From NCBI RefSeq assembly GCF_028368995.1, contig NZ_JAQNDL010000003.1, forward strand, positions 1,302,001-1,366,000: a DNA stretch of 64,000 bases, written 5' to 3'. Shown in pieces: positions 22,978-33,027 of the stretch. Numbering within the stretch: position 1 is the first letter of the stretch; each line of letters begins with the position of its first letter. This stretch comes from Nannocystis bainbridge. GTDB taxonomy: Bacteria > Myxococcota_A > Polyangia > Nannocystales > Nannocystaceae. The notes under the pieces are model-generated. The model was given only the letters and a program-made list of their open reading frames with translations, was not told where the DNA came from and searched no databases. A program made the translations under genes and the position numbers.

Positions 22978-23973
22978 TCACGCCGGCGCGGGCGCGAGCG
23001 GCAGGCCGATCGCCAGCGTCGTCCCGCCGCCGCTCGGCGATGGTTCGTGCCACAGCCGGCCTCCGTGGGCCTCGACGATGCTGCGGGCCACGAACAGCTC
23101 CGTCGTCGTCCGCCGGCGCGCCAGCGACGGGCGGCCGAGGTCCGCGATCACGTCGCTGACGCGGAGCACCACCTCCGCGCCCACCACCTCGCCGCGCAGC
23201 ACCACCGCGCGCTCCGCCACCGCGGCCCGCAGCGCCGACTGCAGCGCGCTGGTCAGAGCCCGCACCAGGCGCTCGTGGTCGCCCAGCAGCCACGCCTCGC
23301 CCACCTGCAGCGTTTGCTCGATCCGGACCTTGCGCGCCGAACCCGAGGCCTCGCTGCGGGTGACCGCCTCTGCCACCAGCTCGCCCACCGGCAGCGGATA
23401 GCGCTCGAGCAGCTCCGGACTCCCGCGCAGGTCCGCCACCTCGTGCAGCCCGCGCGTCACGTCCTGCAGCCGCTGCGACGCGCTCTGCAGCATCTCCGTC
23501 ACCATCTCCTGCTCCGGCGAACCGCCGCCGAGCCCCCCCAGGTAATCGCGGCACAGGCAGATGTTCATCAGCGGGTTGCTGATGTCGTGCGCCAGCATCT
23601 CCAGCAGCTGCGCCTCGCGCTCGCGCAGCAGCGCCGCCATGCTCGCCGCGTACTGGCGGTCCAGCACCTCGTGGAGCGCCTCGCCGACCTCGCCCTCGCG
23701 ATCGGCCGGTTCGAGGTGGCCGGCGACGTCCCGGCGCAGCGCCGCGAACTCGCGCGCGAGCGCCTCGGGCCCGGCGTCCTCGCGCGCGCGGCTGGCCCCG
23801 TGCCCGGTCGCCGCGTCGGCGCTGGCCGTCGTGTCGGTCGTCTCCAGCAGCTCGGCCAGCTCCTCGACCAGCAGCTCGGCGCCCTCGAACAGCGTCACGA
23901 ACGCGGGCAAGCGCTCGCGCAGGCGCTGGGCGGCGTGCGCTCGGGACGAGGGTGGAGACCGCCGGGCCGGCAT
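22978..23973 (-). CDS. histidine kinase-like protein with degenerate ATPase domain
   Basis: 331 residues. The N-terminal half is helical and acidic. A HisKA-like helix carries EMLAHDISNPLMN with the phospho-accepting His and the following hydrophobic helix. In the HATPase region the N box reads LTSALQSAL (no Asn), the G1 region reads VSDVIADLG (no DxGxG), and only the late part VARSIVEAHGG and a Gly-rich strand resemble the fold. ATP binding is therefore doubtful. It may be a dimerisation/phosphotransfer partner rather than an active kinase. Soluble. The start at ATG 23973 has no clear ribosome site and is uncertain. Confidence 0.75.
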   Translation of the reverse strand: MPARRSPPSSRAHAAQRLRERLPAFVTLFEGAELLVEELAELLETTDTTASADAATGHGASRAREDAGPEALAREFAALRRDVAGHLEPADREGEVGEALHEVLDRQYAASMAALLREREAQLLEMLAHDISNPLMNICLCRDYLGGLGGGSPEQEMVTEMLQSASQRLQDVTRGLHEVADLRGSPELLERYPLPVGELVAEAVTRSEASGSARKVRIEQTLQVGEAWLLGDHERLVRALTSALQSALRAAVAERAVVLRGEVVGAEVVLRVSDVIADLGRPSLARRRTTTELFVARSIVEAHGGRLWHEPSPSGGGTTLAIGLPLAPAPA

Positions 23974-24429
23974 CGTCGGCCGCGGAATATGGCACAGAGG
24001 CCCGCGGCGCGTGAAGCTCCGCCCCGCCGTCCGCGCCGCGCGACGCCTGGGAATTCCCCGACGAAAGCGGCGCTGTACGGGTGATTTTCGCCCCTGCGCA
24101 GCAGGTTCGTCGCCGACTCACGCCGCGCGCCGCGACGCCCTCCTGCGCGACCGCTCGCCCCCGTCTTCACCCGACGCCCGGGCCGCGCCCGCGCGGCCCG
24201 CGAGGCCTCGATCCTCGGGAGCGCCGCGCCTCTCCTGTCTTTGCAGACAGCCTCCTCCGAGGTCCCCGCGACCCTGACGCCCGCGGCCCGCCCCCCGGCG
24301 AACATGTCCGCGAGGACAGCCTCACCGGTCCCTGCGTGAATCCCCGTCCCGCATCCCACCTGTCCCCGAGGACATCCGCCTCCGTGACCTGTCCCCGAGG
24401 ACATCCGGCGGCGCTCGACCTCGCTGGGC
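23974..24429. repeat. intergenic region with four hairpin copies
   Basis: No gene. Exact palindromes: TGTCT-TTGC-AGACA (24236-24249), TGTCC-GCGA-GGACA (24305-24318), and the identical pair TGTCCCCGAGGACATCCG at 24361 and 24390, 29 bp apart. It separates two co-directional leftward genes, so the hairpins would be met first by transcripts leaving the upstream one. Confidence 0.7.
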
Positions 24430-25086
24430 TCACTCCACGCCGCTGTCGTCCCGCAGCAAGTCGGCGTCCGGATCGGGTCGCAGCTCGAGCGGCACCCCGA
24501 GCAGCGCCGCCAGCTTCGCCGCCGCCGCCTGTGCCGCCGCCTCGCGGATCGGCTCGGCCAGAGGATCGAGGTCCAGCGACCCGACCCGCAGCGTGCGCGC
24601 GTGCGTACGCACCTTCAGCTCGAGCCAGCGCGGCGCGCCGCGCTTCATCTTCGCCCGCGCCGGGCGGGCCTCCAGCGCCTGCAGCCCGAACGCCGGCTCG
24701 CTGTGCCGACGCGCGGCGGCCTGGAACTCGAGCGTCACCTCGCCGCGCACTGCCACGATTCGCAGCGGAGCCTCGAGCAGGAAGCAGTAGAGCACCACCC
24801 GCAGGCAGATGTAGAGCGGCAGCAGGAACGACACGCCCTTCAGCGCGTTCGCCAGGGCCATCTCGCGGTACAGCAGCACCCCGAAGATGAGCACCTGGAG
24901 CGCGGCGATCGTCACCACCGCCAGCCACAGCCCGACGCGGCGCCGCCAGTCCGCCGCCGTCCGCCGCCGCGACAGCACCAGCCGCGTCCCGTCGTCGACC
25001 TCGACCGTGAAGGGCCGGAACGGGTCCTCGATCACCGCCTCGGGCACGATTTCCAACCATACCGCAGTCGAGCTCGCCGCCACCAC
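24430..25086 (-). CDS. two-TM membrane protein of unknown function
   Basis: About 218 residues if started at GTG 25086; the adjoining GTG 25083 and a downstream TTG are alternatives. The frame is open to 25566, and an ATG at 25443 has a fair ribosome site (GGGAG six bases upstream). The extra stretch is Arg/Ala/Ser-rich and looks non-coding. Visible parts: an N-terminal beta-rich segment (WLEIVPEAVIEDPF..FTVEVDDGTRLVL), two hydrophobic segments (LWLAVVTIAALQVLIFGVLL and SFLLPLYICLRVVLYCFLL) close together as a hairpin, then a basic/acidic cytoplasmic tail with LRVGSLDLDPLAEPIREA. No family recognised. Divergent from a hybrid kinase gene. Confidence 0.6.
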   Translation of the reverse strand: MVAASSTAVWLEIVPEAVIEDPFRPFTVEVDDGTRLVLSRRRTAADWRRRVGLWLAVVTIAALQVLIFGVLLYREMALANALKGVSFLLPLYICLRVVLYCFLLEAPLRIVAVRGEVTLEFQAAARRHSEPAFGLQALEARPARAKMKRGAPRWLELKVRTHARTLRVGSLDLDPLAEPIREAAAQAAAAKLAALLGVPLELRPDPDADLLRDDSGVE

Positions 25087-25626
25087 CCGCCCGACTCGCG
25101 GGTTCGCGCGTGCGCTCGACGAAGCGTCGGGCGAGCCCGACCTGCGAGGGCGTGAGCTCGGCCTCACGCGCCGTCGCCGACGCCCGCACCGACGAGCTTG
25201 CGCGCCCGCCCGTGCGGCGGACGTGCCGTCACGCGCCGCCCTCGCCGCGCGCGTCCCGCTCGCGCCCGGCTCGGCCAGGCGCTGCGAGCCCGACCTCTGG
25301 CAGCGCCTCGACCGAGCTGGGGCCGGCCAGCTCGCTAGCCAGGCCGCAGGCTCGCCCGCGTCGGAGATCCCCCGCTCGAGCTCGCCTTGAGGTCGGCCCG
25401 CCGCGATTGTGCCAGTGCCCCCAGCGGCTGACCTTTCGGACATCTCGCGCTCCCTTCGCCGCTGCGCGTCATGACCGACCTCAGCCATGTACCTGCATGT
25501 GACCCGGCGAATACGAACTGTGGTTCGCCGGAGCCGCTGCGACAGCGGCACGCGTGTATGCCACACACGGTGCGGCAGGCGCTGATATTGCGGCGCGGCC
25601 CCGGAGCGAGGACACTGTCACTCGGC
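25087..25626. other. divergent intergenic region
   Basis: 540 bp between the two-TM protein and a hybrid kinase. Both neighbouring frames extend into it (the kinase frame to 25471), but composition and missing domains argue against coding. One degenerate hairpin half-site (GGACATCTCG, 25438-25447) is visible. The segment 25470-25620 is locally less G+C-rich and may hold the kinase promoter. Confidence 0.5.
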
Positions 25627-27168
<1,542 letters not shown>

Positions 27169-27237
27169 GCATGTCCCGAAGGACATGCTGCGCCGGGCCG
27201 CCTTGACGACATGTCCCTCGGGACATGTCTGCCGAAT
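27169..27237. terminator. double hairpin between convergent genes
   Basis: AGCATGTCC-CGAA-GGACATGCT (27168-27189, nine-bp stem) and GACATGTCC-CTCG-GGACATGTC (27208-27229, nine-bp stem). They fill the 69-bp gap between two convergent stop codons, one per gene. No T-run, so termination is inferred from position. Confidence 0.6.
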
Positions 27238-29064
27238 CTACGGCTCGAGCTCGCCCCAGCGGACGATCGTGCCGTCCTCCGAGGCGCTCCACAGCGCGCC
27301 GTCGGCCCACCGTAGATCCAGCACCTGATCGGTGTGTCGGTGGAGCACCGCGACCTGCTCGCCGCCGGGCACCCGGTGCTGCGTGATCTGGCCCCACTCG
27401 TGGCCGACGAACAGCCACTCGCGCGTGAGCAGCAGGCTGCACGCGTGGCTGGGCCCGCTCGGGAGCTCGGGCAGCGCCTCGACCACCGCCCCGGTCGCCA
27501 CGCGGATCAGCCGGATCTCCGGGTACCCTGCCACCGCCACGAACGCCCCCTCGGGGCTGATGGCGATCGCGCCGCCTCGCTCGATCTGCAACGACAGCGT
27601 CGGCTTCGCCTTGGCCAGGCCGACCACCGCCAGCGCCTCGCCGATCAGCACCGCCGCCACCTCGTCGGCCAGCGCCAGCCGCGGCCAGTCACCCTTCGCC
27701 TTGAACGTCTTCCCCTTCGCAGCTCCGAACGCGCGCCACTGGGCGTGGCAGGTCGGATCGCTGCGCGGGTTGGACGGCCGCGTGTGCGACAGGACGCCCC
27801 ACGTCGCGTCGTTCGGCGCCAGCGCCAGCCCGTCGGCGCAGCGCTGGACCTCGATCGTCTCGAGCTTCTCTCCCTCGGCGTCGAGCACCGCCACCGCCAC
27901 CGCCGCCCCGTCGTGGAGCACCACCATCCGCTGGCGGTCGCGCGTGCGCACCACATCGTGGACCTGCACGTGCGTCAGCATCCGCGTCGCTCCGCTCGCT
28001 AGCTCGATCTCCACCACCGAATCGAGGTAGTTCAGCGACTGCGTCAGGTGGGCCGTGACCGCCCCCTCGTACACGATCACCCGCCGCAGGCCGCGGCTGA
28101 AGCCCGTCACTCTGGCGAGTGGTTGCTCCGGGCGATCGATCGCCCAGATCGCCACGCTCGCGTCGATGCAGTCGATCGCCGCCACGTGGCTCGCGCTGGC
28201 GGCCGCCCCCTGCCCGCGCCAGCCCGGCTGCTGCCCGATCGTGCCTGGTTGCCGGGCGGTGAAGATCGCCCGCTCCGCCGCCACCTCCCACACCACCACC
28301 TCGCCGAGGCTGTCATGGAAGGTCACGCGGCTGCGATCGTGCGCCACCGTCCCGGGGCCCGAGCCGATCGACAGATCGCGGAGGTGGACGAATTTGCCGT
28401 CGACGAGCCCGGCCCGCTCGCCGCGCGTCCCGATCATCCCGCCGTCGTCCGTCACCAGCAGCGGGTTCGGGCCGATGAAGAACGGGCTGTCCTCGCGCGG
28501 CTCGATACGCCCGTCGGCATGCACGATCAGCAGGTGATTGCTGCTCATATAGACCGCGCCGTCGCGGCGGACCGCCAGCGCCCCCCTCGCCTCCGGCGGC
28601 AGCTCGATCTCGCCGAGCACCGCCCCGGTGAGCGTATCGACGCGAAAGAGCGTCGCCGGCCGACCCGGTCGATAGCCGACGAGCTGCGCCCCGTCGGGCG
28701 TCAGCGCCCCGTTGAACTGAAACCCCGGAATCGGCGCCGGCACCAGCCCGACCACGCGGCCCGACGCCGGCCACACGCGCACCACGGCGCGGCCTCCCGG
28801 CTCGCGCACCGCCGCCACCACCGATTCCCCGTCGGGGTGGGCCACCATCCATTCGACCCCGCCGATGGCGGGGATGCTCGCGCGTGGCGGCATCGGCGAC
28901 GCCGGATCGTGGAGCGTCAGCCCGTGGCTCGCGCCGACCACCAGCGACCCGTCGGCCAGGAACGCCAGCGCGTGCGGCTTGCCGGCGAAGATCCGCAGCG
29001 CCGGCCCGCGCGGGGCAGCAGCAAAATGCACGATGGGAGCGGCGAGACGGGGGGTCCAGGTCAT
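27238..29064 (-). CDS. WD40-like beta-propeller protein
   Basis: 608 residues from ATG 29064 (a GTG at 29109 is also in frame). There is no signal peptide. The chain is built of repeated four-stranded units of the WD40/YVTN type: e.g. HALAFLADGSLVVGAS, ALTPDGAQLVGY, AIAISPEGAFVAVAGYPEIRLIRVATGAV, and a last unit HTDQVLDLRWADGALWSASEDGTIVRWGEL, which is a textbook WD repeat (D at the turn, final RW). Likely a cytoplasmic protein-interaction scaffold. No partner domain is fused. The gene is divergent from a Cys-rich lipoprotein and convergent with a kinase. Confidence 0.85.
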   Translation of the reverse strand: MTWTPRLAAPIVHFAAAPRGPALRIFAGKPHALAFLADGSLVVGASHGLTLHDPASPMPPRASIPAIGGVEWMVAHPDGESVVAAVREPGGRAVVRVWPASGRVVGLVPAPIPGFQFNGALTPDGAQLVGYRPGRPATLFRVDTLTGAVLGEIELPPEARGALAVRRDGAVYMSSNHLLIVHADGRIEPREDSPFFIGPNPLLVTDDGGMIGTRGERAGLVDGKFVHLRDLSIGSGPGTVAHDRSRVTFHDSLGEVVVWEVAAERAIFTARQPGTIGQQPGWRGQGAAASASHVAAIDCIDASVAIWAIDRPEQPLARVTGFSRGLRRVIVYEGAVTAHLTQSLNYLDSVVEIELASGATRMLTHVQVHDVVRTRDRQRMVVLHDGAAVAVAVLDAEGEKLETIEVQRCADGLALAPNDATWGVLSHTRPSNPRSDPTCHAQWRAFGAAKGKTFKAKGDWPRLALADEVAAVLIGEALAVVGLAKAKPTLSLQIERGGAIAISPEGAFVAVAGYPEIRLIRVATGAVVEALPELPSGPSHACSLLLTREWLFVGHEWGQITQHRVPGGEQVAVLHRHTDQVLDLRWADGALWSASEDGTIVRWGELEP

Positions 29065-29189
29065 GGGGAGGTGCCCGAGAATAACCGTGTGCGCCTTGTC
29101 GCGGTTCACGATCGTCCATCGCCGCGATCGATGGCGCCCCGGGTGGCACTCCTCCTGCGTGACCCCGACGCCGCGCGAACGCGTGCTTT

Positions 29190-29220
29190 GGCGCGTGACG
29201 GAGATCCACCGTCACGCGCC
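29190..29220. promoter_or_regulatory. perfect 12-bp inverted repeat in a divergent promoter region
   Basis: GGCGCGTGACGG (29190-29201), seven-base spacer, CCGTCACGCGCC (29209-29220). It lies between the WD40-like gene and the lipoprotein gene, about 130 bp from each start. It could be an operator for a dimeric regulator, or a leader hairpin. Confidence 0.5.
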
Positions 29221-29349
29221 CGCGTACGGCGTCCGACCGTCGAGGGGCGACCGCGACGTGCGGATCGCTCCTGGGTTGCTACGCTGCGCCCCCATCCGAT
29301 CGGTCGATATCACCGCCCCGGATGACTTGCCGATACCTCGGAGAAAATG

Positions 29350-30267
29350 ATGCATAAGCCTGCTCGAATCCTCACCCTGTTGTGCGCCGCGCTGCTCGGC
29401 GGCTGCTCGGATCCCGGCGCCGGCGTCACTGCGGCCCCCAGCACCGACGATCCGTCGACCTCGACCGACTCCACCGGTTCGACCACCGTCGCGCCCACCA
29501 CCGGCGAGCCCACCACCGGCACCACCACTGGCACCACCACCGGCACCAGCACCACCAGCGACGACGCCACGACCAGCGTGACCGACGGCGAGGAGGCGAT
29601 GTGCGACGTGTGGCAGCAGGACTGCCCGGACGGCTACAAGTGCATGGCCTACGCGCCCGAGGGTGAGCCCGCGTTCGTCGGCAACAAGTGTACCCCCGTG
29701 ATCCAGAACCCCGGCAAGGTCGGTGATCCCTGCATCGTCGAGGACGGCTGGTGGACCGGCGTCGACGACTGCGACTACGGCCTCGCCTGCTGGAACATCA
29801 ACCACGACGACAACACCGGCCAGTGTGTCGCCCTGTGTTCCGGCACCGAGGACTCCTACGATTGCCCGGGCTCGGCCGACATCTGCGTGTTCTGGGTCCC
29901 CGGCATCGCCCACGTGTGCCTGCAGGGCTGCGACCCGCTGCTGCAGGACTGCCCGGACGCCCAGGGCTGCTTACCCGACTGGGCCAGCGGCGGCCAGCAA
30001 TTCGTGTGCCTCGCCGAATACTCGTTCGAGGAGGGCCAGGAGTTCGACCCCTGCCAGTTCAGCAACGTGTGCGACCCGGGCCTCCTGTGCTGGGGCTCGG
30101 ACTCGGCGCTCGAGTGCGACCAGGACATCGGCGGCTGCTGCCTCTCGTTCTGCGACATCACCGATCCGCAGTGCACCGGCGAGGGCGCCGAGTGCGTGTC
30201 CTTCTACGAGGGCCGCGAGGTGCCGCCGGCCTTCGCCGACGTCGGGATCTGCGTGCTCCCCGGCTGA
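29350..30267 (+). CDS. Cys-rich lipoprotein with Thr-rich linker
   Basis: 305 residues. Two ATGs overlap; GGAG is spaced six bases from ATG 29350 and three from ATG 29347, so 29350 is preferred. The signal MHKPARILTLLCAALLGGC has lipobox LGGC. Residues about 20-75 are a Thr/Ser/Gly linker (TTGTTTGTTTGTSTT). The mature domain has many Cys in a fixed order (CDVWQQDCPDGYKC, CDYGLACW, C..GCDPLLQDCP, GGCCLSFCD, CTGEGAEC, DVGICVLPG). The same order of blocks occurs in the leftward gene at 54.5-55.4 kb, so these are dispersed paralogues. Envelope-located; function unknown. Confidence 0.85.
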   Translation: MHKPARILTLLCAALLGGCSDPGAGVTAAPSTDDPSTSTDSTGSTTVAPTTGEPTTGTTTGTTTGTSTTSDDATTSVTDGEEAMCDVWQQDCPDGYKCMAYAPEGEPAFVGNKCTPVIQNPGKVGDPCIVEDGWWTGVDDCDYGLACWNINHDDNTGQCVALCSGTEDSYDCPGSADICVFWVPGIAHVCLQGCDPLLQDCPDAQGCLPDWASGGQQFVCLAEYSFEEGQEFDPCQFSNVCDPGLLCWGSDSALECDQDIGGCCLSFCDITDPQCTGEGAECVSFYEGREVPPAFADVGICVLPG

Positions 30268-30293
30268 ACCAACGCGCCGGCTCTCGCTTGAGC

Positions 30294-30333
30294 CTCGGAT
30301 GTCCCTTTCGCCATGTGCGAAGGGACATCCGAG
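30294..30333. terminator. 17-bp hairpin between convergent genes
   Basis: CTCGGATGTCCCTTTCGC and GCGAAGGGACATCCGAG pair over 17 bp with one bulged T and a CATGT loop, 27 bp after the lipoprotein stop. A half-copy, CCCCGAGGACAGG, follows at about 30363. The position between two convergent genes suggests bidirectional termination; no T-run. Confidence 0.6.
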
Positions 30334-30406
30334 ACACGACCCGGATCCAATCCATCGAGATGCCCCCGAGGACAGGTCCACGCGGACGTTTCAATCAACG
30401 CCCGCG

Positions 30407-31738
30407 TCAGTGCTCATGATGAAGATACGCCGCCTGCCGCGGCAGCCGCAGGCTCACCAAGAACGCGAGCGCCGCCATCGCGCTCACGTACCAGAAGAAC
30501 GCCGACTCGTGGCCCGCCGCCTTGAGCGCGAGCGCCACGTACTCGGCGGTCCCGCCGAAGATCGCGTTGGCCACCGCGTAGGCCAGCCCGACCCCGAGCG
30601 CCCGCACCTCGGCCGGGAACATCTCCGCCTTGACGATCCCGCTGATCGACGTGTACGCGCTGACGATCGCCAGCGCCGCCACCACCAGCACGAACGCCAG
30701 CGCCGGGCTGCTCACGTGCTGCAGCGCCGTCAAGATCGGCACCGTGAAGATCGCCCCCAGGCCGCCGAACAGCAGCATGTTGGTGCGTCGGCCGATCCGG
30801 TCCGACAGCGCCCCGAACAGCGGCTGCATACACATGCACAGGAACAGCGCCGCGGTCATCACGTAGCTCGCCGTCTTGATCGGCAGGTGCACCGTGTTGA
30901 CCAGGTACTTCTGCATGTACGTGGTGAACGTGTAGAACATCAGCGAGCCGCCGGCGGTGTAGCCCAGCACCGTGAAGAACGCCGCCCCGTGGTGGCGCAG
31001 CAGCCCCGCCACGCTGCCGGCCTCGGCGTTCGTGCGGGCCTCCTCGCTCTGCGTCTCGTGCAGCCCGCGGCGCAGCAGCAGCGCGACCACGGCCGCCACC
31101 GCCCCGGCCGCGAACGGGATCCGCCAGCCCCACGCCTTGAGGTCGGCCTCGCTCAGCAGCAGCTCGAGCACCACGATCACCAGCACCGCCAGCAGCTGCC
31201 CGCCGATCAGCGTCACGTACTGGAACGACGAGAAGAACCCCCGCTGCCCGCGGAGCGCCACCTCGCTCATGTACGTCGCCGTGGTCCCGTACTCGCCGCC
31301 GACCGAGAGGCCCTGGAACAGCCGGCACGCCAGCAGCAGCAGCGGCGCCCAGCCGCCGATCTGCGCGTGCGTCGGCAGGCAGGCGATCACCAGCGAACCG
31401 GCGCACATCATCGTCACCGAGATCAGCATCGAGGTCTTGCGCCCGAGCCGATCGCCGATCCTTCCGAACAACCACCCGCCGAGCGGCCGCATCAAGAACC
31501 CGGCCGCGAACACCCCCGCGGTGTTCAGCAGCTGCGCCGTCGGGTCCGAATCGGGGAAGAACGCCGGCGCGAAGTACAGCGCCGAGAACGCGTACACGTA
31601 AAAATCGAACCACTCGACCAGGTTGCCCGACGACGCCGCCACGATCGCGAACACGCGGCGGCGCTTCTCCTCCGCGGTGTAGTGCGGGCTCGCGGCAGGG
31701 ACCGTCGGGGTCGCGGGGGTCGTGGGATCGTCGCGCAT
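30407..31738 (-). CDS. MFS transporter, KgtP/ProP-like
   Basis: 443 residues from ATG 31738 with GAGG close upstream; the frame is open further but the extension is Arg-rich. Twelve hydrophobic segments with the signatures of the metabolite:H+ symporter branch: VEWFDFYVY in TM1, RPLGGWLFGRIGDRLGRK (loop 2-3), LPTHAQIGGWAPLLLL, RLFQGLSVGGEYG, and the second-half loop GALSDRIGRR. These features match alpha-ketoglutarate permease and proline/betaine carriers, so an organic-acid or osmolyte substrate is likely. The LysR gene lies upstream in the same direction. Confidence 0.88.
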   Translation of the reverse strand: MRDDPTTPATPTVPAASPHYTAEEKRRRVFAIVAASSGNLVEWFDFYVYAFSALYFAPAFFPDSDPTAQLLNTAGVFAAGFLMRPLGGWLFGRIGDRLGRKTSMLISVTMMCAGSLVIACLPTHAQIGGWAPLLLLACRLFQGLSVGGEYGTTATYMSEVALRGQRGFFSSFQYVTLIGGQLLAVLVIVVLELLLSEADLKAWGWRIPFAAGAVAAVVALLLRRGLHETQSEEARTNAEAGSVAGLLRHHGAAFFTVLGYTAGGSLMFYTFTTYMQKYLVNTVHLPIKTASYVMTAALFLCMCMQPLFGALSDRIGRRTNMLLFGGLGAIFTVPILTALQHVSSPALAFVLVVAALAIVSAYTSISGIVKAEMFPAEVRALGVGLAYAVANAIFGGTAEYVALALKAAGHESAFFWYVSAMAALAFLVSLRLPRQAAYLHHEH

Positions 31739-32050
31739 GGTCCTCGCCCCGCAAGTGTTCGCCGAAAGCCCCCCACGCGCGCAACCTGCAATGCGCAGGT
31801 CGCTCGCCCGCCCTCGCCGCCGCCGTGGGGCCTCGTGCGGCCGCTGCAGCGCCGGCGCCGCTGGGGCAGCCCGAACCGCGGAGCCGCCCTGCGTCGTCGC
31901 CCGCCCGCTATCCCGCGAGCGCCGCACCGTGGGGCCCCTCCGCCGACGAGCCTCGCGCCTCCGTAGCACGCGACCGCCGACGATCGGCGAGGGCCACGCC
32001 GACCTCGCTGCGGTGTATCGCCGCAGCTCGCCGCGCCGAGTACCGCGAGC
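31739..32050. other. 312-bp intergenic region
   Basis: No gene seen. ACCTGC-AATGC-GCAGGT (31784-31800) is a short inverted repeat about 50 bp upstream of the MFS start and could be an operator. The rest is high-GC sequence with no recognisable elements. Confidence 0.4.
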
Positions 32051-32950
32051 TCACCCGGCGCCGACGCGCTGATGAAACAGCTCCTCGAGGGCAGCCACCA
32101 CCGCGCGGATCCGCGGCACCTGCCGCAGCTCGCGGTGATACACCAGCCACACCGTCACCGACGGCAGCGGTTCCTCGATCTCGATCCGCACCACATTGTC
32201 GAGCTCGCGACCGACCACCTCCGCCATCATGGCGATCCCCTGCCCGCGCTCGGTCGCCTCGTGGATCGCCTGCATCGAGTTGGAGCGGAACGGGAAGTGC
32301 TTCGCCCCGCGCGCCACCAGCCACTCCTCCAATTCGCGCTGGCGCGGCATCGCCTGGCTGTGGCCGATGAAATCGTGGCGCTCGTAGTCGCCGGGGCGCA
32401 GGCGGGCCCCACGGAGCCGGCGCTCCACATACGCCTGCGACGCGAACAGCCCGAGGTGCAGCACGCCCAGGCGGCGCTCGATCAGCACCTGCGACTCGGT
32501 GCGAGTGGTGCGGAGCCCGATGTCCGCCTCGCGGCGGGCGAGGTCGGCCAGGCGCGACTCGGCCATCAGCTCGATGCACGTCTCCGGGTGCTTGCGGCGG
32601 AACTCGCACAGCCCCTGCGTCACCGCGCGCACGAACCCGTCGCCGACCGACAGCCGGACCGTGCCCGCCAGCTTCGAGCTGCGCCCGCCCGCGTCGCGCC
32701 GCACCGCCTGCAGCCCGTGCTCGAGCTCCTCCGCCAGCGCCACCAGCTGCAGCGCGTCCGGCTCGATCGACGTGCCCGCGCTGCTGCGGTGCACCAGCGT
32801 CCCCCCGAGCGCGGCCTCGAGCGCCTCGATGCGGCGCGCCACCGTCGAAGTCGAGGTGCCCAGGGCCCGCCCGGCCGCCAGGAAGCTGCCGTGGCGATGC
32901 ACCGCGAGCAACACGCGCAGGTCGTCCCAGGTCGTCGAGTCGATTTCCAT
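32051..32950 (-). CDS. LysR-family transcriptional regulator
   Basis: 299 residues. N-terminal winged HTH (WDDLRVLLAVHRHGSFLAAGRALGTSTSTVARRIEALEAALGG) with the classic LysR spacing, then a linker helix and a substrate-binding domain (about 95-295: GTVRLSVGDGF.., IGLRTTR, GIAMMAEVVGREL). It is divergent from the copper monooxygenase/cytochrome gene, with only 77 bp between starts, the usual layout for a LysR protein and its target. The downstream MFS gene is another candidate target. The effector cannot be predicted. Confidence 0.9.
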   Translation of the reverse strand: MEIDSTTWDDLRVLLAVHRHGSFLAAGRALGTSTSTVARRIEALEAALGGTLVHRSSAGTSIEPDALQLVALAEELEHGLQAVRRDAGGRSSKLAGTVRLSVGDGFVRAVTQGLCEFRRKHPETCIELMAESRLADLARREADIGLRTTRTESQVLIERRLGVLHLGLFASQAYVERRLRGARLRPGDYERHDFIGHSQAMPRQRELEEWLVARGAKHFPFRSNSMQAIHEATERGQGIAMMAEVVGRELDNVVRIEIEEPLPSVTVWLVYHRELRQVPRIRAVVAALEELFHQRVGAG

Positions 32951-32981
32951 ATCCGGGAAACCGTTTAACAGAAATGTCCAT

Positions 32982-32999
32982 CGCTGCGAAGCCGCAGCG
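32982..32999. promoter_or_regulatory. inverted repeat in the LysR/monooxygenase intergene
   Basis: CGCTGCG-AAGC-CGCAGCG, a perfect 7-bp inverted repeat, centred in the 77-bp gap. It may be the LysR site or a leader hairpin of the rightward gene; it lacks the T-N11-A form of a classic LysR box. Confidence 0.4.
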
Positions 33000-33027
33000 C
33001 GCTCATCCTTCGCCGCGGGAGCCTCTC

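Noticed and set aside
25088..25566. N-terminal extension of the two-TM protein to 25566
   Set aside because: Arg/Ala/Ser-rich, low complexity, no conserved segment. Kept as a possibility only because of a fair ribosome site at ATG 25443.
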